Assembly (NCBI GenBank): GCA_019916065.1
Contig: CM034244.1
Coordinates: forward strand, 29,752,471-29,816,470
Direction of reading: 5' to 3'
DNA: 64,000 bases
Source: Vitellaria paradoxa
Taxonomy: Eukaryota; Streptophyta; Magnoliopsida; Ericales; Sapotaceae
Shown here: one piece after another, positions 13,523-25,739 of the stretch
Numbering within the stretch: the stretch's first letter is position 1
How the letters are laid out: each line of letters starts with the position of its first letter
Translations under genes and position numbers: made by a program
The notes under the pieces: model-generated
The model's database searches: none
Seen by the model: the letters and a program-made list of their open reading frames with translations, nothing else
Told to the model about the DNA's origin: nothing

Positions 13523-13534
13523 GCTCTGATACCA
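13523..13534 (-). other. Primer-binding site of copia element (tRNA-iMet type)
   Basis: The minus-strand sequence TGGTATCAGAGC lies three bases inside the 5' LTR (which ends at 13538). It is the standard plant copia primer-binding site, complementary to the 3' end of initiator tRNA-Met. Confidence 0.92.
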
Positions 13535-13537
13535 ATT

Positions 13538-13977
13538 TGTTGTGAATAATAATGATTAAGTAACAAAATAATAGATAAATGGAAGAATATAAATAACCAC
13601 AAACAAAAGAGACGCGGAGTTTACGTGGCAAATTGCCTACATCCACAGGCAAAAACGACCAAGAGATTATTTTCACTATCACAAATATAGTGTATAGGTG
13701 GAGAATAACACACTCAAACCCAAACCCCAATTTCACCCAAAAGCTATCTCTATATTCCCACAACACCTCCGTCCTCACACTTTTACAAATGAAGAATGAG
13801 TATATATTTATAGGTGAAATGTAGGTGCTTAATTTGGTAAGTAACATAACATCACAAAATATGCTTTTGTTTAAAGCCATCACTACATCAGGCACCATAA
13901 AATACAATTTATGGTTTGGTGGCATTCACCAAAGATTTATCAGGTGATGTCTTCACTATTAAGCCAAACGTGTAACA
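13538..13977 (-). repeat. 5' LTR of the 9.2-14.0 kb copia element
   Basis: This 440-bp partner of the LTR at 9184-9631 has the same TGTTGTGAATAAT and GTAACA termini in plus-strand reading. It is followed by the ATCAT duplication at 13978-13982. Confidence 0.92.
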
Positions 13978-13982
13978 ATCAT

Positions 13983-14710
13983 CATATTTTTTTCCCAAAG
14001 AAAAGCAAGCTCTTCTCTATGGATAGTGTGATGATTTATCATCAGGTCGAAGAAGATCAAAGGCCCATATAAATTCAACTGCGTACTTTACTCAATATAT
14101 CAATATTTTTGGTTTGAAATTCTATGGGACAAATGGAGGGTTTGGAGTGCAAACAATCTTCAACTTGTTCAAAAAATCTCCAACTTTTGTTAACTTTTTT
14201 TCACACTAAAAATCTTTAACTTTTTTCAATTCATGTCAAATTTCTGCTACATTTACCAAATATGATCAATTTTTACCAACTTTCTTTAATTTTTACCAAA
14301 AATTTTAACGTTTACTAACTTTTTTAACTTTTATCAAATTTTCATGCATTATGAAAAACACACCAAACACTCAACTTTCACTTTTTTTGTTTCTTTTTTT
14401 TTATGGCTAAAATTTGGCACGCCAGACACCACAAAAATGGTATCAAACCTTATCCAATCAAGATTCAATACCACAGCAAATGGCAAGTGCTCGGGGAAAA
14501 AGGTTGACAGGATAATTTGGTCTATGATGAGAGCATTGTAGATTCAGGTAGATGAGCGTGTGATGATTTTGCATTAAACTCAAAAAGGGATATAGAAGGA
14601 CCATATAAGTTTATGTGGCTACTACACTCAAAGAATTAGTCTTTTGGATTGAAACCCAACCCATGACAATAGTACAGAGAATGGGATTTGTGTAATTCTT
14701 TTTTAACTCA
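13983..14710. other. Non-coding DNA with a degenerate AACTTTT-rich tract
   Basis: At about 14150-14345 short units around 'ACCAACTTTTTTAACTTTT' recur with variation, like a decayed minisatellite. Blocks at about 14026-14120 and 14551-14660 resemble each other (GTGTGATGATTT, then AAGGCCCATATAA or AAGGACCATATAA, then TTTGGTTTGAAA or TTTGGATTGAAA) and flank the tract. No gene is seen. Confidence 0.5.
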
Positions 14711-14719
14711 AAACTTGAA

Positions 14720-15855
14720 GGGTTAAGTGCTTTTACACCCTCTATACATAGGTTGAACATCACTTAGACTCTCTCAACTTTATTATTATGCACTAATACC
14801 CCTTATACTATTCACTAAAGTGTAAAAGCTGATAGCGTCACATTAACATATAAAAAGACAAAATTATCCTCCATTCATTTCCCTACATCAATAACTTGCA
14901 TTTGGTCCCTTCTTTCCTCTCCACCTAAAGCAAACATTCACCATTGATGAACACCAAAACCAGAATCATCCCAAAAATCATCTCTAAAACCCAAAATCAT
15001 CTGTGTATATATATGCACTAAAATCCCAAAATCCCAAATCTTTTACCAAAAATCTAATTTTTTTTTATATCTATGCTGCATAGATTCTACAAAATCTTCA
15101 AAATCTCCAAAATTATTCTCAAAAAATCTCCGACACAAATTCTAACCCACATTGATCTGGTTTCAGTTAGCTCAATGGGAGGATCCCAAAGTTCATTGTA
15201 GACATGAAAGTGCTTAAGACAATAGTATACAAGAAGAAATGAATAGCAGAAAGATTCTAAAGGAAAATCATCTAATATATATAACATTGCATAGAAGAAG
15301 ACGAAGAAAGCATTCAAAGGCTTTTTATGCAAAAAACCCACATCGATTCAATGTTCAAAAATTGAATCCAAAAATACATATACCCAAAAAAACCCCAAAA
15401 AAACAATAACCTATCAAGCTCTCAATCCACTTGTTGAAGTCGAACTCTCCACCTTTTGATGCTGAGTGGTTTTCTATGTTCAGAAATTGAAACCCGAGCT
15501 CTTCAAAATCTTCCGTTCCAGCAACTCGCGACCTTTCTTCTTTTCTCCAATGGCTTAACGACAATTTACAAGTGAATAATGAAAAAAGAGAAGAAGAATG
15601 AACAGCTCCGCCTTTTCTTGAACCCCAAAGGTATTTTTGTCTTTTCACTTTAGTATTTTCACTTAAAGATGACACTCTCTCATATCTGCTATGCGTATGA
15701 CGCACACATAGTTAAATCACATAGTTCTGTTCACTTTTGCGCTTTAGTGAAGTACATTAGCGAACAGTATAGAGGGTATTAGTACATAATAATGAAGTCG
15801 AGGGGGTCTAAGTGATTATTGACCTAAGTACAGAGAGTGTAAAGGTAATTAACCT
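14720..15855. mobile_element. Non-autonomous Mutator-like element with long TIRs
   Basis: This 1136-bp element has long terminal inverted repeats: left arm about 14720-14875, right arm about 15630-15855, with termini GGGTTAAGTGC and the complement AGGTTAATTAC. It is flanked by a perfect 9-bp duplication AAACTTGAA at 14711-14719 and 15856-15864. A 9-bp duplication with long TIRs is diagnostic of Mutator-like elements. The interior holds open frames on the minus strand (15087-15341 and 15355-15705) that match no family I recognise. It could contain captured host sequence, but nothing proves this. No transposase is present. Confidence 0.88.
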
Positions 15856-16164
15856 AAACTTGAACTATCTTTTATTGATTTTTCCAATTCTAATTCCACA
15901 TCCATTTTAAGTTATCTAAGCTAAATACTATTATGAACTATATATATATAAAGGACTAGATAGTTCACCATAATGCGAATATTCCAATTCTACTTTTGTT
16001 TCAAGTTAACTGAGTTAAATAACGTAAATTATATAACAACAAAGGAGTACTGGACAACAAATTTAAATGTATAAATATAAATGACTGGACCATAATATAA
16101 AGTTGTTCTATATGAATATATAGTAAATGACTAGATCAGGTGTTAGAGTCTTAGCGTCCACACA

Positions 16165-16945
16165 CTCATATATCCAAATTCAAATTTGATGAGTGATTTT
16201 TCCTACCTCCTTATGTGTTGAGAGATTTTTTTAATGTTCTTAAAAAATTCATATAATATAAAAATAATAAAAATAGAAATAAAAGTGAGCAAGTTTTTTT
16301 CTCTTAATAATTTGATGTGCCGTTGCATCTTATAAATTCTTGATCACTTTCAATTGATTTAATCCATTATTGGAATACTCTTACCATAAGCACTAGCCAT
16401 TCACGCGAAATTTATTAAAGTAATTAAATACAATAAAAATAGTAAATCAAAATTATTAATGCGATAAATTCTTCATTTTAAATTGTTGCATGGGCCCATT
16501 CAAATGGGATGAGGGGCCGTAAAATTGTATTTTAGCCATTGAATCTATGTGGAGATCCATCCATTGAAACTTATAATGTATATCTAGGTTCAAATAAATT
16601 TCTCCATTTTATTATATGTTTTTAATGTTCTAAAAATATTATAAACTATAAAATAAAATATAAAAATTAATAAAAAATAAATAAAAGAGAAAAGATTTTA
16701 TTCTTTTAAATATTTTATGTGTCACAACTTTATATAAGTTCTTGATCTCTTTCAATTGTTGTGTGCGCCGCATGCATGCACTAGGAATTCATGTGAAATT
16801 TATGAAAAGTAATTAAATATAATAAGAAATAGAAAATCAAAACTACTGTTATCCTAAATTCTTTATTCTAAAATTTGATTTCAATTTTGTGGCCTATAGT
16901 TGTATTTTAGCCCTTAAATCTATGTGGGAGTCCATCAAATGGTGA
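16165..16945. repeat. Diverged tandem duplication of about 390 bp
   Basis: Collinear landmarks occur twice: 'tttttaatgttct' at about 16228 and 16619, a 'ttcttgatc..tttcaattg' block at about 16340 and 16740, 'agtaattaaata' with flanking similarity at about 16420 and 16809, and 'ttgtattttagcc' at about 16526 and 16900. The two copies differ by many substitutions and small indels, so the duplication is old. No coding content is recognised. Confidence 0.75.
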
Positions 16946-17127
16946 AGGTTGTAATATTTTTAACTAGAGATTGACCTCGACATGAATTCATTCAATTTGT
17001 CCAAAAAGATATTACTTGCATCTAACTAGGACATTAGTTAAATTTTAGTGTTACTTTGACTCTTAGTCTAAGTAATTTTTGGATTTAGATTAACTCTATT
17101 TTATTGTAATGTAGAAGAATCTGCAAT

Positions 17128-17355
17128 TGTTATAAATCCATTAGTAGATTAATAGCTGACCATAACTTCACCATAACTTCCAACTCTCCATTATGTGTAA
17201 TTTCACCTTTTTGAATTTTCACCACTATGATTGTATGCCTATATAAAGAGGCTTCGTGAGATGGATGTGATATATACATGAATAATATAAAGAGGATTTG
17301 AGTATTCCAATTCTCTACAATTCTTTTAGAGTTATATTTTGGTAATTTCATGATA
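17128..17355 (+). repeat. 5' LTR of the 17.1-23.1 kb copia element
   Basis: This 228-bp LTR begins TGTTATAAATCC and aligns over its whole length with 22842-23066. A TATA-like 'ctatataaagagg' lies in its middle, as expected for an LTR promoter. Confidence 0.9.
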
Positions 17356-17356
17356 T

Positions 17357-17371
17357 GTTATCAGCACGAAA
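17357..17371 (+). other. Putative primer-binding site
   Basis: The sequence GTTATCAGCACGAAA directly follows the left LTR. TTATCAGCACGA-type sites are usual in one branch of plant copia elements, in place of TGGTATCAGAGC. Confidence 0.65.
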
Positions 17372-17889
17372 CTTCAACCAACCAAGAAGAAGACAAAGTT
17401 CCACTATAAAAAAATATTTTTTGATCCATTTTCCTAACTTGATCTACAAGGTACGTAAGGAAGTTATTAAGCAATATATATATATATTCTTCTACTTCTA
17501 CCCCATTGTCATATTGATCTTAAAGATCATAAATTCTATATATTGATTATGAATATAAAATTTATTTTTATTTTTTTATGTTGATCTTGAAGATCACAAT
17601 AACTTTATATTGGTCCCAAAAATCATTTTGAAGATCAAGTTTATTTTCATTCATTGATCTTGAAGATTATGATCCTATTTATTTATGGTCTTGAAGATCA
17701 TATTCATAGTTATTATCATATGTATTAATCTAGAAGATCATTATCATATATATTTCATATATATATTTAAATAGAATGATCCTAGAGATCATGTTATATT
17801 TAAATATATCATCCTATAATTTTATATTTATATTCTTGTGATTATTCTTATTCTAAAAAATGTTATTTGTTTTAATAGTGGTTATCAAA

Positions 17890-20800
17890 ATGTCCAACCT
17901 CACTAAATTGGAATTTGTTGGCTCTTGATATTATGGGCAAAAACTATTTATCTTGGATTCTTGATGCTGAAATCCACCTTGAATCAATAAATTTTGGCGA
18001 AATTGTTAAAATGGAAAACCAAGTATCCTTGCAGAAAATTAAGTATTCTTGCAGGATTGCACAAAAGCAATAATTTTCCTATGCCATCATATTCATAAAG
18101 AATTAAAGGTTGAATACCTCACGGTCTATTTGTTTTATGGAATAATTTAAAAGAGAGGTACAAGCACGAAAAGATTGTAATTCTCTCAAAAGCTCGTTAT
18201 AAATGAATCCACTTAAGGTTGTGGGATTTTAAGATTGTTAATGAATATAATTCTACAAATGAAGACATATTAGAAAAGACATATTCTATTTTTCATGCTT
18301 CAAATGTGCTTGTATAGCAACAATATCAAGAGCATGGTTTTAAGAAATATTCTAAATTTATCTTATGTCTTTTTGTGGTTGAGCAAAATAATGAGCTGCT
18401 TATAAAATATCATCAAGCTCGTCCAACTAGTTCTACACCATTCCCTGAAGCGAATGTGCCCTCATTTCATGGTAAAAAACATAGTTATCATTGTGGACGT
18501 GGTCGTGGAAAAAATTATCAAAATCATGTGGGTTACTATGGTGGTCAGAATTTCTCTAATTAAAAAAAATAAGAATACCACACCATATCACCAGAAGTAG
18601 AACAATGATGGAGCAAAACAAAAGAAGAGAAAGGGTTTACAAAACAAACCTCTTTAGAATTATGAAGATAATCGTTTTAGGTGTGGCATGCTAGGATAAT
18701 GATCACGTACGTATCGTACGACCAAACATTCAATGGATTTTTGCCAAGCTTCAATGAAAAAGAAAGAGAAAGGAAAAAATGTGGAAATGAACTTACTGAG
18801 TTCAATCATCCCATGGATATTACTCACCTTGATGTTTGTAATTTCTTTGAAGAGCCTAATGGAAAAATTGATCATTAATTAGTGATGGAAATGTCCGCAT
18901 TGATTAGCTTTATTTTCACGTTGTTTTGTTTTTATCATTTATATTATGCAATGCAGTTTTTATTTTTATTTTTTATTTTTATTTTTTTAATAAAGTTAGT
19001 AACTTAATATTTTGATATAGTACGACATGGATTGTATCAATGGATTGATTGAGTCCAAAATGAATGGTGAGGATAAATGTTTAGCAGAGAGTGCAACAAC
19101 TCACACAATTCTATGTGACAAGAAATATTTTACACATTTAACATTTGTTGAATCTAATGTAATCACAATATCTGGCATCATATACTTGATTGAAGGCTCC
19201 GGAAGAGCTAGTTTATGTTGCCACAAAGTATAAATATTTATATTGATGATGCCCTATATTCTAGCAAATCTAAGAGAAATTTGCTAAGTTTTAAAGATTT
19301 ACTTCATAATGGATATCATATCGAAACTACGATTGAATTTGATATAGAACATCTATACATTACATCATTAGTAATGCTAGAAGCACATATTAGAGAAACT
19401 TCTTGCTTTCTCTTTGGGATTGTATTGCACGACTATTTAAAATATTAAATCACTTATTGTGATGTACTAGAAGTACACTGATCCGAATATCTTTAGAATT
19501 TTGTATAATCGTCTTTGTCATCCAAGATCTATCATGATGCGTCAAATAGTAGAAAATTCATATGGATATCCGCTAAAGAATCAGAAGATTCTTTTGATAA
19601 ATGACTAAACATGTGCTATCTATTTTCAAGGTAAATTGGTAGTTAAACCATCACTTTCTAAGATTGTTGTTGAATCTCCTAGTTTCTCACAAAGCATTTA
19701 TGGAGATATTTGTGGACCCATTCATCCACTATATGGACCATTCCATTACTTTGTAATGTTAATGGATGCATCTACACATTGGTCACCTATTTGTTTACTT
19801 TCTACTCATAATGTTGCATTTGCTAGACTTCTCGCTCAAATCATTAGACATTAGGCATGATTTCTTGATTATTTTTTTAAATCTATTAGACTTGATAATG
19901 CTGGTGAGTTTACGTCACTAGCTATTGATGACTATTGCATGTCAATTAGGATTGATGTTGAATATCCCGTCGCCCATGTTCATACACAAAATGGTTTGGC
20001 CAAGTCATTTATCAAGCGTCTTCAATCAATTGCTAGACCTTTGCTTATGAAGACAAAATTACCTATTTCTGCTTGGGGATATGCAATATTACATGTTGCA
20101 TCATTGATTTGTGTTCGTCCAACTACTTACCATCACTATTCACCATTACAACTTGCTTTTGGCTACTAGCCAAATATTTTTCATTTTATGAATTTTTAGT
20201 TGTGCTGTATATGTACCTATTGCACCCCCTAACATACTAGATGGGTCCTTAGCATCGATTGGGTGTTTATATTGGTTTTGATTTTCTTTCTATTATTAGA
20301 TATCTTGAGCCTTTAACATGTGATGTATTTAAAGTTTGTTTTACGGATTGTCATTTTGATGAGTATGTTTTCCCACCATTAGGGGAAGATAATAAGCCAC
20401 TTGCACAACAAGATGAGATCATATAGAATGCTAACATATTATCTCATTTTGATCCTCGCACAAGTAAATGTGAATTAGAAGTTCAAAGGATCATTTTATT
20501 GTAAGCTATTGCAAATCAATTACAAGACGCATTCATTGACACAAAACGTGTTACAAAATTACATATACCAGTTGCAAATATTCCAACTAAAATTAACATT
20601 CCTATAGGATAATTTGTCAATAGCATAGCTTATGAATTTAAACCACGCTTGAAGCGTGGGAGACTTATCAATGCAAAAGATAAGATTCCTCGAAAGAGAA
20701 AGGCACAAGAAATAATGCAAAAAGAAACTAATACTCTTGAAAGAATTGGTACTTCTGAAGAGATTATAATTGTAGAATAGCTAAATGAAATAACTGAACA

Positions 20801-22560
20801 AATGCCTCTAGAAGAGGAATAAATGACCCCAGAAAAAGAAAAGACCCCTGCAGAGAAAGAGGTACTTGAAAATTATAAGACCTCAATAAATTATCTATAT
20901 ATAAGAGCAAGATGGAATAGAAATCAAATTGTTGTCGACAACACATTTTCATTTGCCGTTACTATTGATATTTTCAATGATGAAGCTGAACCAAAATCCG
21001 TTGAAGAATGTCGACATAGAGTTGAATGGCCAAAGTGAAAAGAAGCAATTGAGGTAAAATTAAGCTCACTCATAAAACATAAAGTATTTGAACCTATAGT
21101 CCAAACACCAGAAGATATACAACCTGTTGGATATAAGTGGGTATTTGTGAGAAATTGAAATGAGAAGAGTGAGATTGTGAGATATAAAGCACGACTTGTA
21201 GTCCAATGTTTCTCGTGAAGACTAGGAATTGACTACAATTAGACATTCTCTTGTAATGGATGCAATCATGTTTTGATTTTTAATTAGTTTGACAATCATT
21301 GAAAGACTTGACATGCATCTAATGGATGTAAGGATCAATAGATAATGACATATATATGAAGATCCCTAAAGGATTTAAAATGCCCGAAACAAATAACTCA
21401 AAACCCAGAAGTTCTTACTCTATCAAGCTTCAACATTCTTTATATGGGTTAAAATAATTAGGAGGCATGTGGTATAATCGTCTTAGTGACTATATGTAAA
21501 TGATCCAGTTTGTCCATGTGTCTTTATAAAGAAATCAGAATATGGATTTGCTATTATTGCAATATATGTTGATGATTTGAATCTTGTTGGAAATCCAAAA
21601 GAGCTCGTAAAAGCTGCTAGTTATTTAAAGAAAGAATTTGAAATGAAAGATTTTGGTAAAACTAAATTTTATCTTGGTTTACAAATTATCCATTTTCCAA
21701 GTGGAATACTTGTTCATCAGTCGACATACACAAAAAAGGTTCTGAACAGTTTTACATGGACAAAGCTCATCTATCGAGTTCCCCAATGGTTGTTTAATCA
21801 CTAGATGTGAAGTAAGATCCTTTTCATCCTAAAAAAAGGTGACGAAGAACTTCTTGGTCTTGAAGTACCATATCTTAGTGCAATTGGTCTCTTATGTATC
21901 TTGCAAATTGCACCAGACTAGACAGCTTTTCTAGTCAGCATATTGGCCAAATATAGCACGGCATCAACCCAAAGATACCGGAATGGAATTAAGCATATTT
22001 TTCGTTACTTACAAAGAACTATGGATATAGGTTTATTCTATGCAACTGGGTCACTACCAAAGTTACTTGGTTATGCAGACGCTGGTTACCTTTTAGATCC
22101 ACATCATACTCAGTCACAACCAGGATATGTGTTCACTTATGGTGGTACTGCTATACCATGGAGATCTATGAAACAAACAATGACAGCAAGTTCCTCAAAT
22201 CATTCTAAAATACTTGCAATTCATGAAGCCAGTCGAGAATGCATTTGGTTGAGATCCATGGTTCAGCATATTCAAGAAAAGTGCAGATTGCGTTCTATCA
22301 ACAATGTTGCAAGAATAATTTATGAAGATAATACTGCGTGCATTGCGCAGATTATGGGTGGCTACATTAAAGGTGACAGAACTAAGCATATCTCACCAAA
22401 ATTCTTCTATACACATGAGCTCTAGAAGAGCGGTGAGATTAATATTTAGCAAATACATTCTAGTGACAATTAGGCAAATTTATTTACTAAAGCATTACCA
22501 ACTATAACTTTCAAGAAATTGGTTTATAAAATTGGTGTGCTTCATCTTCAAGATCTGCCA
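17890..22560 (+). pseudogene. Decayed copia gag-pol polyprotein
   Basis: Gag starts at the ATG at 17890 (MSNLTKLEFV) and is frameshifted by one extra G at about 17920 before ALDIMGKNYLSWILDAEIH. A remnant of the zinc-knuckle region follows at about 18670. The protease motif region at about 19085 reads ESATTHTIL where this branch normally has an Asp, so the catalytic Asp is Glu. Integrase spans about 19660-20260: GDICG and RLDNAGEF keep the two Asp, but the Glu of the HTQNGLA-E-S motif is Lys. RT spans about 21030-21860 with an intact YVDD at 21565-21576. RNase H spans about 21940-22520 (KLLGYADAGYLLDPH, EDNTACIAQI, RTKHISPKFF). In-frame stops and shifts separate almost every domain, so no active polyprotein can be made. 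Confidence 0.92.
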
Positions 22561-22624
22561 TGTTGAACATTTGTGACAATCAAATTCGGATGTGGTTATG
22601 AGGGGAAGTCATTAAAGGGTTAGT

Positions 22625-22841
22625 ATACTATACTCTTTTTCCTTCGCTAAGTTTTTTTTTTTTTTTTTTTTTCCATTGGGTTTTACTTGGCAAGGTTTTA
22701 ATGAGGCAGTGTTAACTTAAGCCCAGTTAGACCACATATGAACAATACTTTTTTTCCTTCGCTAAGATTTTTCCCCATTGGGTTTTTCTTGGCAGGGTTT
22801 TAATGAGACATATTCTATTTGATAGTCAGCTACGGGGGGAG
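22625..22841 (+). other. 3' untranslated part of copia element with duplicated block and polypurine tract
   Basis: A block containing TTTTTCCTTCGCTAAG and a 'ccattgggttttacttggcaaggttttaatgag' type sequence occurs twice, at about 22628-22710 and 22748-22815. The first copy carries a long poly-T. The polypurine tract ACGGGGGGAG (22832-22841) abuts the right LTR. Confidence 0.8.
22651..22672 (+). repeat. Poly-T tract in a copia 3' region
   Basis: A run of about 22 T lies in the first of two duplicated 3' blocks of the copia element; the second block lacks it. It is an expansion within the element. Confidence 0.85.
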
Positions 22842-23066
22842 TGTTATAAATCCATTAGTGGATTAATGGCTGACCACAACTCCACCATGACTCCTAACTT
22901 TCTGTTATGTGCAACTTCACTTTTTTGAATTCCCACCATTATGATTGAATATCAATATAAAGAGGCTTCCTGAGATGGATGTGATATATATATAATATAA
23001 AGATAATTTGAGTATTCCAATTCTCCACAAGTCTTTTAGAGTTATATTTTGGGTGATTTCATAACA
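22842..23066 (+). repeat. 3' LTR of the 17.1-23.1 kb copia element
   Basis: This 225-bp LTR runs TGTTATAAATCC to CATAACA and is the partner of 17128-17355. Scattered differences between the two show that the insertion is not recent. Confidence 0.9.
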
Positions 23067-23495
23067 TAATTGATTTTGTAAAACTTTTTGATCAAGTCCT
23101 TTTTAAGGATAGTTGTGTGAATTAGTCAAAAATGTCAATAGAATAAACGTGTAAGTTTTGAAAAATTTCTTTTAGTTAATTAATGAATTATCTTGTTTTA
23201 TTTAAATTTAAATTTCATTTGTGAGTCCTTGAATTTTTATTTGACTTAGTTAATTAATTATGTGCCATTATTTATTTTATTTGGTATTGATATTTTGGTA
23301 AGATAAGTACAATTGTAAAATTTATTTTCAAATCTAAATCTTTTATACCAATTTATTTACCATTATTCTTAACCTTAAACCTATTTTAAATAAATTTATC
23401 TTTCCTAAACCCATTTGCTCATTTTCTTTACCCAATCTTAGACCCACGCGCTTGACCCATTGGTAGCCCGCCTGAATACGCCAACCTTCTCGTGC
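23067..23495. other. AT-rich spacer
   Basis: No gene or element boundary is recognised between the two retrotransposons. The sequence is AT-rich, with a short more GC-rich end at 23440-23495. Confidence 0.5.
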
Positions 23496-24931
23496 TATTG
23501 AGAATTTTTATATCCCTCTAGAAATAAAATGTAAATAAAAACAAAATCAACACGACAATTTTTGCATGATTTAGCCCAACTACCTACGTCCACGAATATT
23601 TTTCACTTTTACTATTGAATGGATACATTGGAAGAGGATTTCAATATTTCTCACTTAATTCACAATGCTTTTTCTTTTTACCCATACCATCTTTACCCTC
23701 CCATCTCACATAACACTACATTTTGTTGTCTCTCCATCTCTCAATTTCAGGGGTGGCAAAATGGGCAGGTTGGGTGGGTTGATAATGGGTTTAAATAGGT
23801 TGAAGGTTAAATGGATACAATCCAAACCCGTCCATCTAAAAGACGGGTTGAATACGAGTTAGTACAAACCCCATGAACCCATATCCAACCAATTTTTTTA
23901 TGACCCAACCTACTTTTTTTTAAATAAAAAATAAAAAAATTATTTCAATTAATGTGTGTGTATATATATAAATAAATCATTATTATCCTAATTCATCCAT
24001 CCAGTGTTAGAGAATTAAAATTTGAAATATATATATATATATATATATATATTATCCCTTTTATTTGATTCGTTTTAAAAAGAGAAGAAAATGAAAAAAA
24101 GTTTGCATTTTGATAACAAACAAGATTGATCATTGATATAAATAAGAATATGTAACAAAAGTTTAACAACTTCAATATAAATATATATTAAAGCTACATT
24201 TGGACTCATAAAACAACTTTTTTTCTTTTTCTTTCTTTTTTTTTTTTGTAGTTTATAATTAAATCTGTAAGAAAGTTAAAGTCTCCAATATATCTTCAGT
24301 ATTTTGGCACTGATGAAAAAGTTCTCTTTAAATTAAATAGAAGAGCAACAATCTACACAAGGACATCCTCGGTAATTGAAAATTTTGAAAGACTAGTCCT
24401 TGTCAAATTTATGAGGATGATTTCCTAACTTATTTTACTTTTTCTAATTCCCTTTTTGGTAAAGTTTCTATTTTCTTTTTTCATTTATATTTTTAAAATT
24501 TTATAAACTAGCAACAAAAACATACTTATTAAATTTGTTTATAATTTTTTGTTTTCAAAAAAAATGAAAACTTAAACAGAAAGACGTAAAAAATAGAATT
24601 GTTTTTCCCTTTTTTTAATGTTACAAATATTTTGTCAATTTTAACACTTTATCTATTTTTGTTGCATCATATTAAACTAAATTATTTTATTCAAATATTT
24701 TATTGAACTAAAATTTATTTCTAATAAATAATTAAATTAAATTAAATTAATTATCGAAATTAATATGTGATATATTTTATTAATTTATTTTAATGAATAA
24801 TAAGATAAAATAAAATAATTTTATTAATATAAAATATATTTTATTAACGTATTTTTAGTAAATTATAAAATTATTTATTAAATTTACATGTCCAGGTATG
24901 TGCGTGTGTCTATATATATATAGTGTGTGCG

Positions 24932-24963
<32 letters not shown>

Positions 24964-25084
24964 AATGTATAGAAAAATGGTTTCAGTTCTTTTAAAGTTT
25001 GAACACAATCCCATTCTCTTAAACTTGTAAGAGAATTATTTTACATATTCTGAAACCCTAGAAGAAAGAGTGAGAGTTAAAGAC

Positions 25085-25116
<32 letters not shown>

Positions 25117-25482
25117 GTGAGAGACATTTCTGGAGAGAGAGAAGGGTTATACGAATGTAAACATCAATCATATATTATATAGATTATTTTTTTAATTTAA
25201 TTAGGTGTTTTAACGGGCCCCGTTTAATAACTCAATTACATCTATTTATAAATGGGTGTTTTATAAATTACCGAATAACAATCCAATTAATAAAATAGAA
25301 AGACCCAAGCCCATTTATTATTGGTTTAATTGGGCGGGTTGATGGGTATGGGTTGATTTTGCCACTCTTACTCAATTTATACACGATTGTAAACACGGAA
25401 AACCAAAGAATGAAACAGAGAATTTTTCAACATATGTTGATGCAAACTTCACCCACGTGCTAGGTGGAGAAATTGGTCAACA
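23496..25482 (-). repeat. 3' LTR of deleted copia element, split by a hAT insertion
   Basis: Without the hAT element and one duplicated target copy the LTR is about 356 bp. In plus reading it runs from TATTGAGAATTT to GGTCAACA and is followed by ACCAATAATCACCCC, the complement of a polypurine tract. Confidence 0.7.
23748..25370. mobile_element. Non-autonomous hAT element
   Basis: This 1623-bp element has imperfect terminal inverted repeats (CAGGGGTGGCAAA on the left, complement of the right end TAAGAGTGGCAAA). It is flanked by the perfect 8-bp duplication CTCAATTT at 23740-23747 and 25371-25378. Subterminal DNA is rich in GGTTGGGTGGG-like and complementary words. It contains (AT)n runs at about 24026-24051 and 24935-24961 and a (GA)n run at about 25087-25112. 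No transposase is present. It sits inside an LTR, so it is younger than that copia element. Confidence 0.9.
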
Positions 25483-25739
25483 ACCAATAATCACCCCTTA
25501 CACCAATGTGGGTGGATAAATTGTATCTGCACCTCCTAGCTGAGGTGCCCACCAAAAAAAAAAAAAACTTGCAACGATCTGTTCACTATCATTTTCTTCA
25601 CACCATCTTTTTGGAGTATCATGTAAAGATCACTTATTTTTTGTCTCTGGTGACTCTGTTTATCCACCTCTTATGCACTTTGTCTTAGAGAAGTCTTTGT
25701 CACTATAAGTGTTCCTATTAATAGCAAAAGAGAAATGCT

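Larger units (their letters stand above)
9184..13977 (-). mobile_element. Complete but inactive Ty1/copia retrotransposon
   Basis: This 4794-bp element is bounded by two LTRs that align end to end (9184-9631 and 13538-13977), both TG..CA, and flanked by the perfect 5-bp duplication ATCAT (9179-9183 and 13978-13982). On the minus strand the order is 5' LTR, PBS, gag, protease, integrase, RT, RNase H, polypurine tract, 3' LTR. This Pol order (integrase before RT) defines Ty1/copia. Many stops and frameshifts make it non-functional. It inserted into a (CAT)n tract. Confidence 0.95.
17128..23066 (+). mobile_element. Inactive Ty1/copia retrotransposon, nearly full length
   Basis: This 5939-bp element has short LTRs at 17128-17355 and 22842-23066, a putative PBS directly after the left LTR, gag-pol in copia order, and a polypurine tract (ACGGGGGGAG) before the right LTR. 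The flanks (GCAAT and TAATT) are not a perfect 5-bp duplication, so one end has probably mutated. It is densely interrupted by stops and frameshifts. Confidence 0.92.

Noticed and set aside
13515..13925. 136-residue hydrophobic protein on the minus strand
   Set aside because: It lies almost wholly inside the copia 5' LTR, and the matching frame is absent from the other LTR.
17123..23071. Target-site duplication of the plus-strand copia element
   Set aside because: Flanks GCAAT and TAATT do not match; no shift of one or two bases gives a perfect 5-bp repeat with TG..CA ends.
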